Assembly: GCF_049243985.1 (NCBI RefSeq)
Contig: NC_135371.1
Location: 4,799,501-4,863,500, forward strand
Length of the DNA: 64,000 bases
From: Paroedura picta
Taxonomy: Eukaryota; Chordata; Lepidosauria; Squamata; Gekkonidae
Direction of reading: 5' to 3'
Part shown: positions 1-10,299 of the stretch, in pieces
Layout of the letters: the number at the start of each line of letters is the position of its first letter
Position numbering within the stretch: the first letter of the stretch is position 1
Notes under the pieces: model-generated
What the model saw: only the letters and a program-made list of their open reading frames with translations
Told to the model about the DNA's origin: nothing
The model's database searches: none
Program-made: the position numbers and the translations under genes

Positions 1-305
1 CCCCACACTGGGTGGCTGTAACCCTCTGAAAGAAAGGGGCAGAGATACAGTTTGTTCGATTGATTTCAAGACCGTAAGCCACTTCCTGGGTCCAGAAAGG
101 GAGGCCGAAAAAGCCCAACGGTATCCTGAAACACAGAATAAAAATGGATCTTCCTTTCTTCGGCCTTGCAGAGCCCGAGAAACAGCAGGTCTGATGCTTT
201 CCTGGCTGGAAATTCAATTGGGAGGCTTCCTGCTTTTTGGGTCAGCCCTGATGCCCCACCTGCTCCTTTCCCCCCTCCCGTACATCTCCATGAACGGGTA
301 CCTAC

Positions 306-410
306 TCTCGATGGTCACGGAGGAGGCGATCTCCTGGGACATTTCTTCTTCGGACAGGGGGGCTTCCGGGCGAGGGTCCTCTGCCGCCGTCTCTCTTGTG
401 CTCCTGTCAG
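306..410 (-). CDS. Possible acidic internal exon downstream of the THAP-SCAN exons
   Basis: On the minus strand a strong polypyrimidine tract and CAG (411-413) are followed by an open stretch rich in acidic residues (including APLSEEEMSQEIASS), with a possible GT donor at 305-304. Its length gives phase 1 in and phase 1 out, as for linker exons in KRAB and SCAN genes. SCAN exon 2108-2526 ends in phase 0, so another exon must lie between them. No known domain is visible. This is inferred from splice signals only. Confidence 0.3.
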
Positions 411-1299
411 CTGGAGGACAGAGGGAAAAAGAGGCCTGAGGACAGGGTTCAGTCCCTCTTGCAGAAAGAGGTACCCTTCCAGGGCCAACTGAGACTGAGT
501 CAAACAATCTCCTCTTGTGTCCTGACTGTCTCAGTGGGAAACTTCCTGCTCCTTTGAGCACCCTTTCTCCCTGACCTCTGCCAGAACGGAATGAAGAACA
601 ACAGTTAGTCAGTTAGAACTCTCTCTCTCTCTCCCCTCTTTCTATCTAAAGTTTTTATTCTCAAGGATAATGCTATTTATTCTTTCATCAGCTCGGTGCT
701 CGGCTCTTTTGCTTATTTAAAATCTCCCACCCAAAAAGGCCCACAATCCCTATCGGTGCAGAGGGAAAGAGGGGCAGGTTGGCCTCCACGTTCTTGTGAC
801 CTTTCAGGAGAAAGCGTCTGTGAATTGCTGACGGCTTCCATGATCTCAAACATCTCAAACAGGACACCTGACACAAAGCCTTTTCAAGGGTGCGTGGAAA
901 GGAGAAACCTCCAGCCGTGTCCCTGGCCTTTGACCCGTTTCTCCTTCAGGGAACCAGGAGCCCAGAAGCCTCCTGACCCAGGACTAGAGGATGACACAAG
1001 CAACCCTCCAAACCTCAGGCCACCGTGAGGAAGAGACCCGAGAAACGTGTTCCAGGAGCCATCTGATGTCCCGAAAGGGAGGCTAATTTACCCATTGAGG
1101 TGGCATTCTTGGCCTCTGTCCGTGGGCTGTCCTTGAACCGAAGCTTATACCGGGTGACCGGTGGAGACGCCTCTGCTGCCGGCCTCCTTGCCTGAAATGA
1201 CAGGGAGGGTGAAAGAAACAGTGCAAGTGGGGAGGGTGGAGTTCACTTCCCCGGCCTGTGGACATGACAGAAGCCAGGATGGATCGGGTCGAAGGCCCT

Positions 1300-1670
1300 T
1301 CCCCGTCCAACGTTCTGCTTCACGCAGTGGCCATCAAGAAGTCCACCAACAAGGCCACAAATCTAGAAACCCCCCAACAACAAGAAGAAGACAAGCGTGT
1401 TCCATCAAGACCTTGTGGCTAAGAGCCACTCAGGAAGCTCTTAAAGAGCATAAGGGAAGCCATGTTGGATCAGGCCAGTGGCCCATCTAGGCCCAACATT
1501 CTGCGTCACACAGTGGCCAAAGCCCAGGGGCCACCAGGACGTCCACCCGTGGGGCCAGAACTCCCGAAGCCCTCCCACTGTTGCCCCCTGTTACGGCCAG
1601 CACACCCTCCCCCCCGGCCAAGCACTAAGAAGACAGAGCATCCCTGCCCCAGACAGCGTTCCATCTAGAC
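1300..1670 (-). repeat. CR1-like LINE 3'-end fragments, antisense (two copies)
   Basis: Two neighbouring copies of a family found many times in the window, marked by 'gccatgttggatcaggcc' and 'cacacagtggcc'. In the opposite orientation the family follows a CR1-like reverse transcriptase C-terminus (see 6430-6765), so it is probably the 3' UTR of that LINE. Confidence 0.6.
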
Positions 1671-1755
1671 CAGTGGTTCTCAACCTGGGGGTTGTGACCC
1701 CTCAAGGGGTCGTTCGGCCTGTTCCCGGGGGTTGCGGCCACAGCCGAGGCATGGC
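1671..1755 (+). mobile_element. SPIN-like hAT transposon end
   Basis: Begins CAGTGGTTCTCAACCTGGGG and continues with a gttgtgacccctcaaggggtcg stem-like stretch, as in SPIN-type hAT elements, which are known to have moved horizontally among tetrapods. Only one end is recognisable. Confidence 0.6.
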
Positions 1756-1756
1756 A

Positions 1757-2020
1757 TAACTCCTTCTGGAAGAAGAGCTGGGTTTTTATACCCTGTTTTT
1801 TCACTACCCAAAGGAGTCTCAAAGCGTCTTACAAACACCTTCCCCTTCCCCTCCCGACAGTAACCCTGTGAAGTGAGGCCGAGAGAGCTCTGAGAGACCT
1901 GCTCCGAGGAAACAGCTCTACAAGAACTATGACTGGCCCAAGGTCGCCCTGCTGGCTTGATGTGGAGGAGGAGTGGGGAATCAAGCCCAGTTCTCCAGAA
2001 TAGAGGCCGCTCCTCTTTGT
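1757..2020 (-). mobile_element. tRNA-derived SINE, antisense
   Basis: Antisense copy of the commonest SINE here, whose sense form starts gccagcttggtgtagtggtt and ends ataagaaccaactcttcttc. The 3' tail (agaagaagagctgg) lies at the left. It sits about 90 bp from the SCAN exon donor, inside the intron. Confidence 0.75.
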
Positions 2021-2107
2021 CCACCCCCTCTCGGGAAATGTCGCCCGAAGGACCGGTGATCCTGGTGCACACGCCCGGCGCCCTGGATGCCGGGACGGTT
2101 CTCTCAC

Positions 2108-5100
2108 CTCTCCCCCTTGCTGATTCTGCAGGAAGCCCTCTGCCAGGGCCACGGCCTGGTCGCAGCTGGCGGGGTCCTCTCCCCGGACGTAGCTCTGCAT
2201 CTCCGGCGGAAGGACGGCCAAGAACTGCTCCAAGACCACCAGGTCCAACATCTGCAGCTTGGTGTGCTTCCCGGGTTTCAGCCAGCGGTGGCACAGCTCC
2301 CAGAGTTGTCTGTAGAGTTCGAGGGGCCCGTCTACCTCCTGGTAGTAGAGCTGCCGGAAGCTCTGGTGCTCTCCGTCGGAACTGGCCGCGGGCCCGTCTG
2401 GGAAACTTGGCCTTGTCCTTTCCCGGCATTCCCTCTTCGGCCTGGCCTGGAGGAGGCGAGGGCCTCTTCCTGCTTCGGGGTCTGCGGGGCCTTGCTCCCG
2501 GAGAGACGCCAAGCGAAGATCCAGGGCTGAAGGGACAGAGAACAAACGCTACCCTTTAGCCCCCACCCCAATGCTGGCTCTCAACACAGCCCTATTCAGG
2601 GCACAGACCTACTGCCCACTTTAAGGCTACGGCAGTTCTGTTCTGCTCACAAGGTGAACAGCTCCGATCCTTAAGGGAGAAAAAGCCAGGGGGAACACTG
2701 ACCCACCACCAGCATTCTTGAAGACTTCGGCTCACGCTTCGGCACGTTCGTTTACCTGGGCTTGCCGGGAGGGAGTAGGAATGTTCCAGACCGACGACAT
2801 CGTTCCCAGGAGATGGCGCTTCTACACCGCTGGACTTGGGCCTTGACGGGTCAGCATCGGGGGGCTTTCGCCGGAGCAGGGGTCTTCTCTTTTTAGGGCC
2901 CTGGGGAGCAAACATGTTTTTTCAAAACTACAGGCCAGCCAGGACTTGGGACTGCTTTAGTCAAACGCACCCCAGTTAGCATGGATGTCGGAACGTAGGC
3001 CACTCCACCAACGACGCTGAGCTTAGGGTAAAGTCTGAGAATCTGCAGTTGAAGTCGGCTTGGTTTGAAGTTGGCTTGAAACTGGCCTGGTTGGAGTCGC
3101 AGGCTAGGCGATCTGTGCTCGAATATCACTCATGCCACGGAAGCTTACTCAGGCTAGCCACAAAACAGATTCGGCCTAACCTGCTGGACTCCGCAAGGCC
3201 TGTAGTGCAGTGGTCCCCAACCTGCGGGCCATGGCGCCGGGCCGCAAGCTTGCAGCCCGGGAAGCTTCTTACTGCGGGAGGGCGGGGAGAGGAAATCAGG
3301 GCCGCGCCGCACATCGCGCATGCGCGAATGCACCGTGTGCGGCCGAAATCGCGCATGTGTGACACTTTTGCGCATGCGCGAAAGTGCCGCGCATGCGCGA
3401 TTTCGGCCGCACACGACGCATGTGCGATGCGTGGGCATGGCCCGCTGCCCTACCGGTCCCCAGCCTCAGAAAGGTTGGGGACCACTGCTGTAGTGGGCGA
3501 GGTTTAAAAATATACGAAGAATATCCTGCAGGTGCTATTGGAGGAGATGTGCATTTAGCAGAATTGGAATAGGAAATTCCTAATATTTTGCAAATAGTCT
3601 CCTCCAGCTTCCTGACTGGTTTCTGCTCTTGTTGTTACTTTTGGGATTATTGAAGCTGTGTTGTTTAGAACCACTGTTGGGTTGTTATTGTTGTATATTG
3701 ACTATGTTGTATGTTGACTCGTTCCATGTACGATGTTGCATGTAAACCGCCCTGAGCCATATGGAAGGGCGGTATAGAAATGAAATGAAATCAATTGGAT
3801 TCTTCCTTGATCACACTTCCTCCTTGCTTGCCTAAGGAACATGATGGAATGAAGAAGCAGAACGGGAGGGCCGACAACAGGGCAGAAAGGCCAAGGCCTT
3901 CTCCTGCTAGGAACATCGGAAGAGCCCTGCTGGATCCAGTCCAGCCTCCTGTCTCACACAGAGGCCAGTCAGTTCCTCTGGAGGGCCGACAACAGGGCAG
4001 AAAGGCCAAGGCCTTCTCCTGCTAGGAACATCGGAAGAGCCCTGCTGGATCCAGTCCAGCCTCCTGTCTCACACAGAGGCCAGTCAGTTCCTCTGGAGGG
4101 CCAACAACAGGGCAGAGAGGCTGAGGCCTTCCCCTGATAAGAACATAAGAACCTAGCTGGATCAGATGTGTGTTGTTAATCTCTATTGCACTTTCCTCTT
4201 CTCCTCCCAGACGGAGGCTCAATTCCCACCAGAGGGGGGAAATTAAAAGCACCACCTCCCCCCTCTTCAGGCCATGCAGCTCTAAGAAGTGACTGACGGA
4301 GAGATTTACCCTTTTAAGCCGCTCTGGTATGTTGAACACCGTGGGAACAGCGTCGGGCTTTAGGTACCGCCTCCCCGACGCCACGTTCTCGAGGTAGTCC
4401 TCCTCCTGGAAGTGCTCGGAGCAGATGACGTGGTGGCGCGTGGGAGAGAAGTTCTTCGGCCGAATGTTCCAGACCCACTTCTTTAAGAGGTCTTTTCTCC
4501 CAAGAGGGAATCTGTAGCCAGTTGGGAACGGATAACGGAGAGGGAGTCACAGAATTGGATGGGACCTCTAGGGTCATCTAGCCCGACCCCTGCAGGGAAC
4601 TCGCAACTATCTGCCCACCACAGTGACCCCAATTCCATGCCCAGATAATGCCCCCCCCCCAAATCCCTGGCCTGGAAGAACTTTGCCTGCTGATCCCAAA
4701 ATGGTGCTCAACCTTTCCCTCGGCATGCAGGAAAGGGTCCCAAGAGCCAAGCAATTAGATTAGGTAAAGGTATCCCCTGTGCAAGCACCGAGTCATGTCT
4801 GACCCTTGGGGTGACGCCCTCCAGCATTTTCATGGCAGACTCAATACGGGGTGGTTTGCCAGTGCCTTCCCCAGTCATTACCGTTTACCTCCCGGCAAGC
4901 TGGGTGCTCATTTTACCGACCTCAGAAGGATGGAAGGCTGAGTCAACCTTGAGCCGGCTGCTGGGATCGAACTCCCAGCCTCATGGGCAGAGTCAGACAG
5001 CATGTTGCTGCCTTACTACTCTGCGCCACAAGAGGTTCTTGAAGCAATTAGATTCTGTTTATCCAAATACGGGGACTGCATACAAATGGCTTGGCAGGTC

Positions 5101-7102
5101 CAGATTCAGCATCTGTTAGTTGATTTTATTTATTGAAAGCATTGATTGGCTGTCTTTCTTCCCTACGGTGCTCAACGTGGCTCCCAATACACACAAAATA
5201 CATTTTATAAAAAGTTAAGAGCTCGAGATTGTTAGTACCTTATTCAGATGTGGTCCTAAATAAAACCATCTTCAACTGCCCCCTACAGGTGGAAAATGGG
5301 GGGGCGAGGGACACTGTTCCGAGAATTGTGGGGCTGCCACAGAAAAGGCGCTCTCTTGAGTACCCATCAGACAAGCTTCTTTGATTTGTGGCACAGGCAG
5401 GAGGGCCATTCCCTGCAATTAATTCCTGGGCAGGAACGTACGGGAGAAGACGTCCTCCTTAAGAAGAGTTGGGTTTTATCCCCCACTGCTCACTCCTCGA
5501 AGGAGTCCCAAAGCAGCTGTTGTGGGGAGAGGGAGGGTAAGGCCTTGGCAGGGGAGCTGGTCTCATGGCTTAACACCCACTCAGGGCGGCTGTTCCGCTC
5601 CTGAGTCCTGCCTCCTCCTCCAACCGGCTTGCCTGTCTGTCCGGCAGCCAGCTCACTGCGGGTTACAATTTAAAACCACAGAAGAACGCAACCATAAAAC
5701 AGAACAATACAATGGAACCCTTACCACAATACAAAACAGCAGCAAGTATTTAACCAATCAACGCATTAAGAAGAAGAAAAAGAAGAAGAAGAGTTGGTTC
5801 TTATATGCCGCTTCCCCTATCCAATGGAGTCTCAAAGCGGCTTACAGTCGCCTTCCCTTTCCTCTCCCCACAACAGACACCCTGTGAGGTGGGTGAGGCT
5901 GAGAGAGCCCTGATATTCCTGCTCGGTCAGAACAGCTTTATCCGTGCCGTGGCGAGCCCAAGGTCACCCAGCTGGCTGCATGTGGGGGAGCGCAGAATCG
6001 AACCCGGCATGCCAGATTAGAAGTCCGCACTCCTAACCACTACACCAAACTGGCTCTAGACAGGACACAGGAAAAACACAGATAACACCCCAGAGAAAGG
6101 AGCAGGAAAGTGACCTGGGAGCCAAACAGAGAACAGGAGGTGGAGGACGGGGAAGGGCTGGGCAGCCCTGGAGAACCAGGAAACCAAAATAAACACCGAG
6201 GAAAGATCAGGCATGTAGCACATTCAAACTCCACTACAAACAATAGGAGGGAGGGGTGTGTTTACATGGCATGACGTTTTTCCTGGCCTCAGCCATAGGC
6301 CTGTTGGAAGAGTTCTGTCTTGCAGGCCCTGAGGACCTCAGTGAGCCCTGACATGGCCCTGATTTTTTTTTTTCTGGGAGCTCATTCCACCAGGCTATTG
6401 TATCTCAAAAAGGACTGACCAAAGGAAATACCACTTTACACAGAAAGTGATTAAAATGTGGCATTTGCTACCAGAAGCTGTAGCGTTGGCCACAGAAATA
6501 AACAGCTTTCGAAGGGGATTAGCTAGATTCATGGAGGACAGGTCTATGGGTGGCTACCAGCTGTGGTGGCTGAGGAGAACCTCCACAATCAGAGGCACTA
6601 AACCTCTGAGTCTCAGAGCCAGGAGCCAATGTTGGAGAAAGGTCTTGGCCTCTACGCCCAGCTGCTGGCCATCCAGGGGAAGTGATCAGCCACTGTGGGA
6701 GACAGGATGCCGGATTAGATGAATCACTGGTCTGATCCAACAGGGCTCTTCTTAGGTTGGTTGGAAGGTGTGGGGCTGGAGTCACAGCTGGTGCAATCTA
6801 CCTTGAGTTCTCAGAGAATGTCAGAGTACAATTGTAAAAACAAAGAAATAAATGCAACCTAGGTGCCAGCAAAAAGACTAGCCAGAGAACGTTTTTTCCC
6901 TGATAGACTAGCTTTCTACATGCAATGGAGTTTGTTTTTTTTTTTGCCTTCTGATCTATTCTGCTTAAGTCACTTAATAAAGTCCTCAGGCCCTGATGTG
7001 AGACGGCTACAGAGGGAATTCAAAGACTCACCTGTGGAATGAGATGTTATTGCCGAGCGAAAATTTGTTGTTGCAGTTGATGGCGCAACAAGACTTCACC
7101 AT
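2108..7102 (-). CDS. THAP domain joined to SCAN domain, 5' part of one minus-strand gene (candidate chimera)
   Basis: Coding exons are 7102-7032, 4511-4310, 2900-2756 and 2526-2108, all with GT/AG borders. The ATG sits in a near-ideal context (GCCACCATGG). Exons 1-2 give a full THAP zinc finger: C5 and C10, P26, W36, C54, H57, F58, and the AVPTVF box at about 78-83, the same spacing as THAP1 at most positions. THAP modules bind DNA and derive from P-element-type transposases. Exon 3 is a basic linker beginning GPKKRRPLLRRK. Exon 4 carries a SCAN dimerisation domain at about residues 196-276 (FRQLYYQEVDGPLELYRQLW, then LDLVVLEQFL and LPPEMQSYV). Phases match at each join (2, 0, 1, then 0 out), giving 279 uninterrupted residues. 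The SCAN exon has no ATG of its own, which supports the join. The 3' exons are not found with confidence and may lie left of the window. Alternatively these are two genes whose phases match by chance. The likely role is a nuclear DNA-binding, dimerising factor. Confidence 0.7.
3208..3487. mobile_element. hAT MITE, full length, with GCGCATGCGC motifs
   Basis: The 280-bp element is bounded by inverted repeats CAGTGGTCCCCAACCT and AGGTTGGGGACCACTG and flanked by a perfect 8-bp target duplication, ctgtagtg (3200-3207 and 3488-3495), the hallmark of hAT insertion. It has no coding capacity. Its core holds three perfect GCGCATGCGC palindromes at 3316, 3370 and 3389 within a larger inverted repeat. 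It lies in the intron between the THAP exon and the linker exon. Confidence 0.9.
3620..3795 (+). repeat. L2-type LINE 3' end
   Basis: Contains the L2-like terminal motif 'tgtaaaccgccctgagcc' then 'gggcggtatagaaatgaaatg' with a short repeated tail. The same end recurs at 17650 and 58510. Confidence 0.65.
3840..4170 (-). repeat. Tandemly duplicated CR1-like 3' fragment, antisense
   Basis: About 2.5 nearly identical units of roughly 115 bp, each with 'gagggccgacaacagggcag' and 'agagccctgctggatcc'. The near identity shows a recent local tandem duplication of an older LINE fragment. Confidence 0.7.
4549..4680 (-). repeat. CR1 LINE 3' end, antisense
   Basis: Carries the familiar CR1 end 'ggtcatctagcccgacccc' followed by 'cagtgaccccaattccatgc'. 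Its edge lies about 40 bp upstream of the acceptor of THAP exon 2. Confidence 0.75.
4762..5041 (-). mobile_element. Sauria-type SINE, antisense, with 13-bp target duplication
   Basis: The sense form starts gcctcttgtggcgcagagtgg (tRNA-like, with a 'ttcgatccc'-type B box) and ends 'cttgcacaggggatacctttacc', resembling the Bov-B 3' end. The flanks are a perfect direct repeat, aagcaattagatt (4749-4761 and 5042-5054), so the copy is full length. Confidence 0.85.
5769..6058 (-). mobile_element. tRNA-derived SINE, antisense, nearly full length
   Basis: Runs from an (AAG)n tail through 'ttggttcttatatgccgctt' to 'cctaaccactacaccaaactggct', the complement of the tRNA-like head. It lies in the large first intron of the THAP gene. 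Confidence 0.8.
6430..6765 (+). repeat. CR1-like LINE: ORF2 C-terminus plus 3' UTR
   Basis: Encodes WHLLPEAVALATEINSFRRG, similar to the last residues of CR1-clade ORF2, then runs into the 'ggtctgatccaacagggctctt' 3' UTR family seen elsewhere in antisense. This link identifies the other short fragments. Confidence 0.6.
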
Positions 7103-7209
7103 GGTGGCAAGCGGGCGGCTCCTGTCCAAAAACTGGGAGGGAGACAGGTAAAGAACCCTTAAGGAGGGAGAAACTAAGTGAAAGACATTAGCTATAAAAT
7201 TTTATTTAG

Positions 7210-7855
7210 TACATTCTCGTCCCATCTTATCTGTCTCTTGAGAGACAGGTTGAGAAGCAACAGTGAGAACCAGGCATGGAATCACTGATTGGTTCAAAAT
7301 TGAGAAAGGAGTTCGGCAGGGCTGTATACTGTCGCCTTGCCTGTTTAACTTGTATGTGGAACACATCATGAGAAAGGCGGGATTAGAGGAGTCACAAATT
7401 GGGATCAAGATTGCAGGGAGAAATAACAACCTCAGATATGCAGATGATACCACTCTAATGGCAGAAAGTGAAGAGGAACTAAAGAGCCTGTTGATGCGGG
7501 TGAAGGAGGAGAGTGCAAAGGTTGGCTTGAAACTCAACATCAAGAAAACAAAGATCGTGGCATCCGGCCCTCTCAATTCCTGGCAAATAGATGGGGAAGG
7601 AATGGAGATAGTGACAGATTTTATTTTCCTGGGCTCCAAGATCACTGCAGATGGGGACTGCAGCAAAGAAATTAAAAGACGCTTGCTCCTGGGGAGGAAA
7701 GCTATGGCAAATCTAGACAGCATCCTCAAAAGCAGAGACATCACCCTGCCAACAAAAGTGCGTCTAGTCAAGGCTATGGTCTTCCCAGTTGCAATGTATG
7801 GCTGCGAAAGTTGGACCATAAGGAAGGCCGAAGGTCAAAGAATTGAGGCTTGGGA
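7210..7855 (+). mobile_element. Bov-B (RTE) LINE reverse transcriptase fragment
   Basis: The ORF shows RT motifs GVRQGCILSPCLFNLY, LRYADDTTLMAESEEELKSL and FLGSKITADGDCSKEIKRRL, and ends near MYGCESWTIRKAEGQRIEAW. This is very close to Bov-B of squamates and ruminants, a family known for horizontal transfer. It is 5'-truncated and the 3' end is missing; stop codons occur just upstream of 7263. It begins about 110 bp upstream of the THAP start codon. Confidence 0.9.
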
Positions 7856-8254
7856 TGAGCTGTACTATGTCACCCCAAACAACCTGGAGGAAGACTGGGA
7901 TCTTTTTTTTTTTTAATGTTGCCAAGGATGCATTAAAGCTTAACATTCAAACCTTTCGCCTACGTTATGATTGTAGGGAAGAAAAAACATGATTATTCTC
8001 CCAGTTACCGCTGGGCGACTGAGACACTGTTGCTACCCTCCGAGAGACACTCTGCCGTCTCATGAGCGAGGAGGGAAGATCTGAACCCAGAGCTTCCCGA
8101 TCCCTAACCTGCCTGGCTCAACTGGTCCGGAGAGCTGTCAAACGCGTCCCCAGTCCACAGCACCCCAAGATCCAGCAAGGAAAACTTTGGCTGCCACAGA
8201 CATAAAACCATCATCCGCAGTGAGCATAGCCCTCTTCCCCCCTTCCCCAATTCA

Positions 8255-8345
8255 GAAGAAGAAGAGCTGGTCTTTATATGCCGCTTTTCTCTACCTGAAG
8301 GAGCCTCAAAGCGGCTTACAATCCCCTTCCCTTCACAACACGTGG
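8255..8345 (-). mobile_element. Truncated tRNA-derived SINE, antisense
   Basis: Shows only the 3' part ('gaagaagaagagctggtctttatatgccgc' region) and stops at the edge of a GC-rich stretch. Confidence 0.65.
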
Positions 8346-8379
8346 GTCCCACCGCCAGCCTACCGCAGGGAGCCAAAGG

Positions 8380-8760
8380 CGGCTCCCCCCCCCCGATCAA
8401 AGCGCACAGGAGCCCTGAAGGCTCTGCAAAGGGGGCAACCGCCCATTCACACGCACAGACGCGTGTCGGGTCAGCCCAGGCGTGCAACTCGGGCTCTTCC
8501 CCGGGGAGAGCAAGCTGGATCCCAAACGCTTTCCCCCTCCCGAGCCTTCCGCCTTGCACCTGTCCTCCCCCCCTCCCCACCTGCTCACCTGGAGCCCTTC
8601 CCGGGGGCTTCTCCCTCCACGCAGCCGCCTACGGTTGGCTCTCCCCGGGCAATGCCACTTCCCTCTGCGCCCGGGCGGAACAGGAAGTGACGCTGGCCGC
8701 GGGGCTTCCCTGCCTCTCTAGGAAAGCAGAACTCGCTCGTGGGCTTGGCTAGCCAAGGAC
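8380..8760. promoter_or_regulatory. CpG-rich stretch, candidate divergent promoter
   Basis: GC-rich with many CpGs and no repeat match, between the minus-strand THAP-SCAN gene (ATG at 7102) and the plus-strand SCAN-KRAB gene (ATG at 13449). It includes an ETS-like 'caggaagtgacg' near 8680. Promoter function is inferred from composition and position only. Confidence 0.4.
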
Positions 8761-8796
8761 ACGCCCCCAAATGGCGCTGATATGTTTAGGGCAGGG

Positions 8797-8932
8797 GTGG
8801 GCGGACTGCGGCCCTCCAGATGTCAGTGGACTACAATTCCCATGAGCCCCTGCCAGCATTTGCTGGCAGGGGCTGATGGGAGTTGTAGTCCATGAACATA
8901 TGGAGGACCACAGGTTGACTACCCCCGTACTA
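8797..8932. mobile_element. Palindromic hAT MITE (CAGGGGTAGTCAA family), diverged
   Basis: Two arms, 'tggactacaattcccatgag' and its complement, meet at a tttgctggcagg loop. The ends are mutated relative to the consensus CAGGGGTAGTCAAACTGCGG. A half copy lies at 9018-9075. Confidence 0.8.
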
Positions 8933-9419
8933 GAGCACAATACAAGGCAACAGGACTACTCTATGCAGTAGGTTGGAAGAGACCTAGGAAGTCACATCTC
9001 TAGTCTAACCAGAATGTTACAGTGGGCTCATGGGAATTGTAGTCCATGGACATCTGGTTGACGACCCCTGGTTTAGGGCAAGCCCAGGGCATTTATGCAA
9101 CAGCTTCCCTTGCCCAGAGAAGGAGGGGAGGGCTTGGAAGAAGTATATTATGCAGGGTGGGGGAAATAGAGATTGCAGGGAGGAGTTATGCGGGGTCAGG
9201 GAGGGCGGGAATCCGGGAGAATCTCAATTTCTGGGTGGTGCCCTAAGGGTGCCAGCCTCCAGGCGGGACCTGGGGATCTCCAGGCAACAGAGATCAGCTC
9301 CCTTGCGGAAAACAGGTTGCAGGTTCTGGGTTGGGAGATGCCTGGAGGCTTTGTAGGGTGGGGAGGGACCTCAGTGGTGCATAGAGGGGTGAAGGCTCAA
9401 GGGGGTGGCAGGTGACTGT

Positions 9420-9522
9420 GGAGGAGCGATGGGGTTGGGAGTGTCCTGCATAGGGCCAGGGGGTTGGACTAGATGACCCAGGAGGTCCCTTCCAACTCTA
9501 TGATTCTGTGATTCTATGATAA
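9420..9522 (+). repeat. CR1 LINE 3' end
   Basis: Contains 'gggttggactagatgaccc' and ends in repeats of 'attctatgat', the canonical CR1 3' terminus. The preceding 9243-9420 belongs to a separate unclassified repeat with 'ctggggatctccaggcaac'. Confidence 0.75.
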
Positions 9523-10204
9523 TGCTATGGAGTCTACTTCTCGGAAGCAGCCATGTCTCCTTCCCCCAGCCAGTTCTCGGTCATCTGGAGATGAGCTGTA
9601 GAACTAGGGGATTCCTACCTAGAGGTGGCCTCTATGGTATTGCACCCCCACTGACGTCTCTGTCCCCCCCCCCCCCAGATCTCCAGATGATCTCCTACTC
9701 TGGATCTGGCAACCCTATGCCTCCCCCCCAGCTCCCACCCCAGTGGCCAGGGGGGGATCTGGCATCTGGCAACCCTAACTGCATCGCAGCAATGCATACT
9801 TTTTGGGGGAGCCAGGGATCACGTTCAATGGGATGGGGTTACCTTTGGGTCAAACTCAATTAAAAAAAAACTGAAGAAAATGCATTAAAAACTTTTTGGG
9901 TAGATTTCTGTATTTTTAAAATTATTACATTTATTATAAAGATTTTATTGATTTCTACAGAGGGGCTGCAAGTCTTGTGAGTAAGTAGCCACATTAAACT
10001 GAGCGGGGAATTAGATGCACTCACACTTTACAACTTCCCTGTCATAGAGTTGAGGGAAGACCAAACATTGCCTGTTCCACACTTCCGGCTTCTGGAGGAG
10101 AAAGGGGAAAGGGGCCTGTGGGGTGGGAACATTGAGGCATACCCAAGTCTATGTGGGGGCCTGCACATCCATTGGGGACCAGCATGGAGTTTGTGATCCC
10201 CCCC

Positions 10205-10287
10205 TCTAGGTCCATGGACTACAATTCCCATGAGCCCCTGCCAGCATGGACATCTGGAGGGCCGCAGTTTGACTACCCCTGCTCTAG
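10205..10287. mobile_element. Half of a palindromic hAT MITE
   Basis: Retains 'ccatggactacaattcccat', a shortened loop and the full right end 'gcagtttgactacccctg'. Confidence 0.75.
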
Positions 10288-10299
10288 GTTATGAATCCT

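Noticed and set aside
801-867. Possible 67-bp exon (phase 0 in, phase 1 out) that would link the SCAN exon to 306-410
   Set aside because: Phases fit, but the donor (GTCACA) is weak and the encoded 22 residues match no domain; kept only as an idea.
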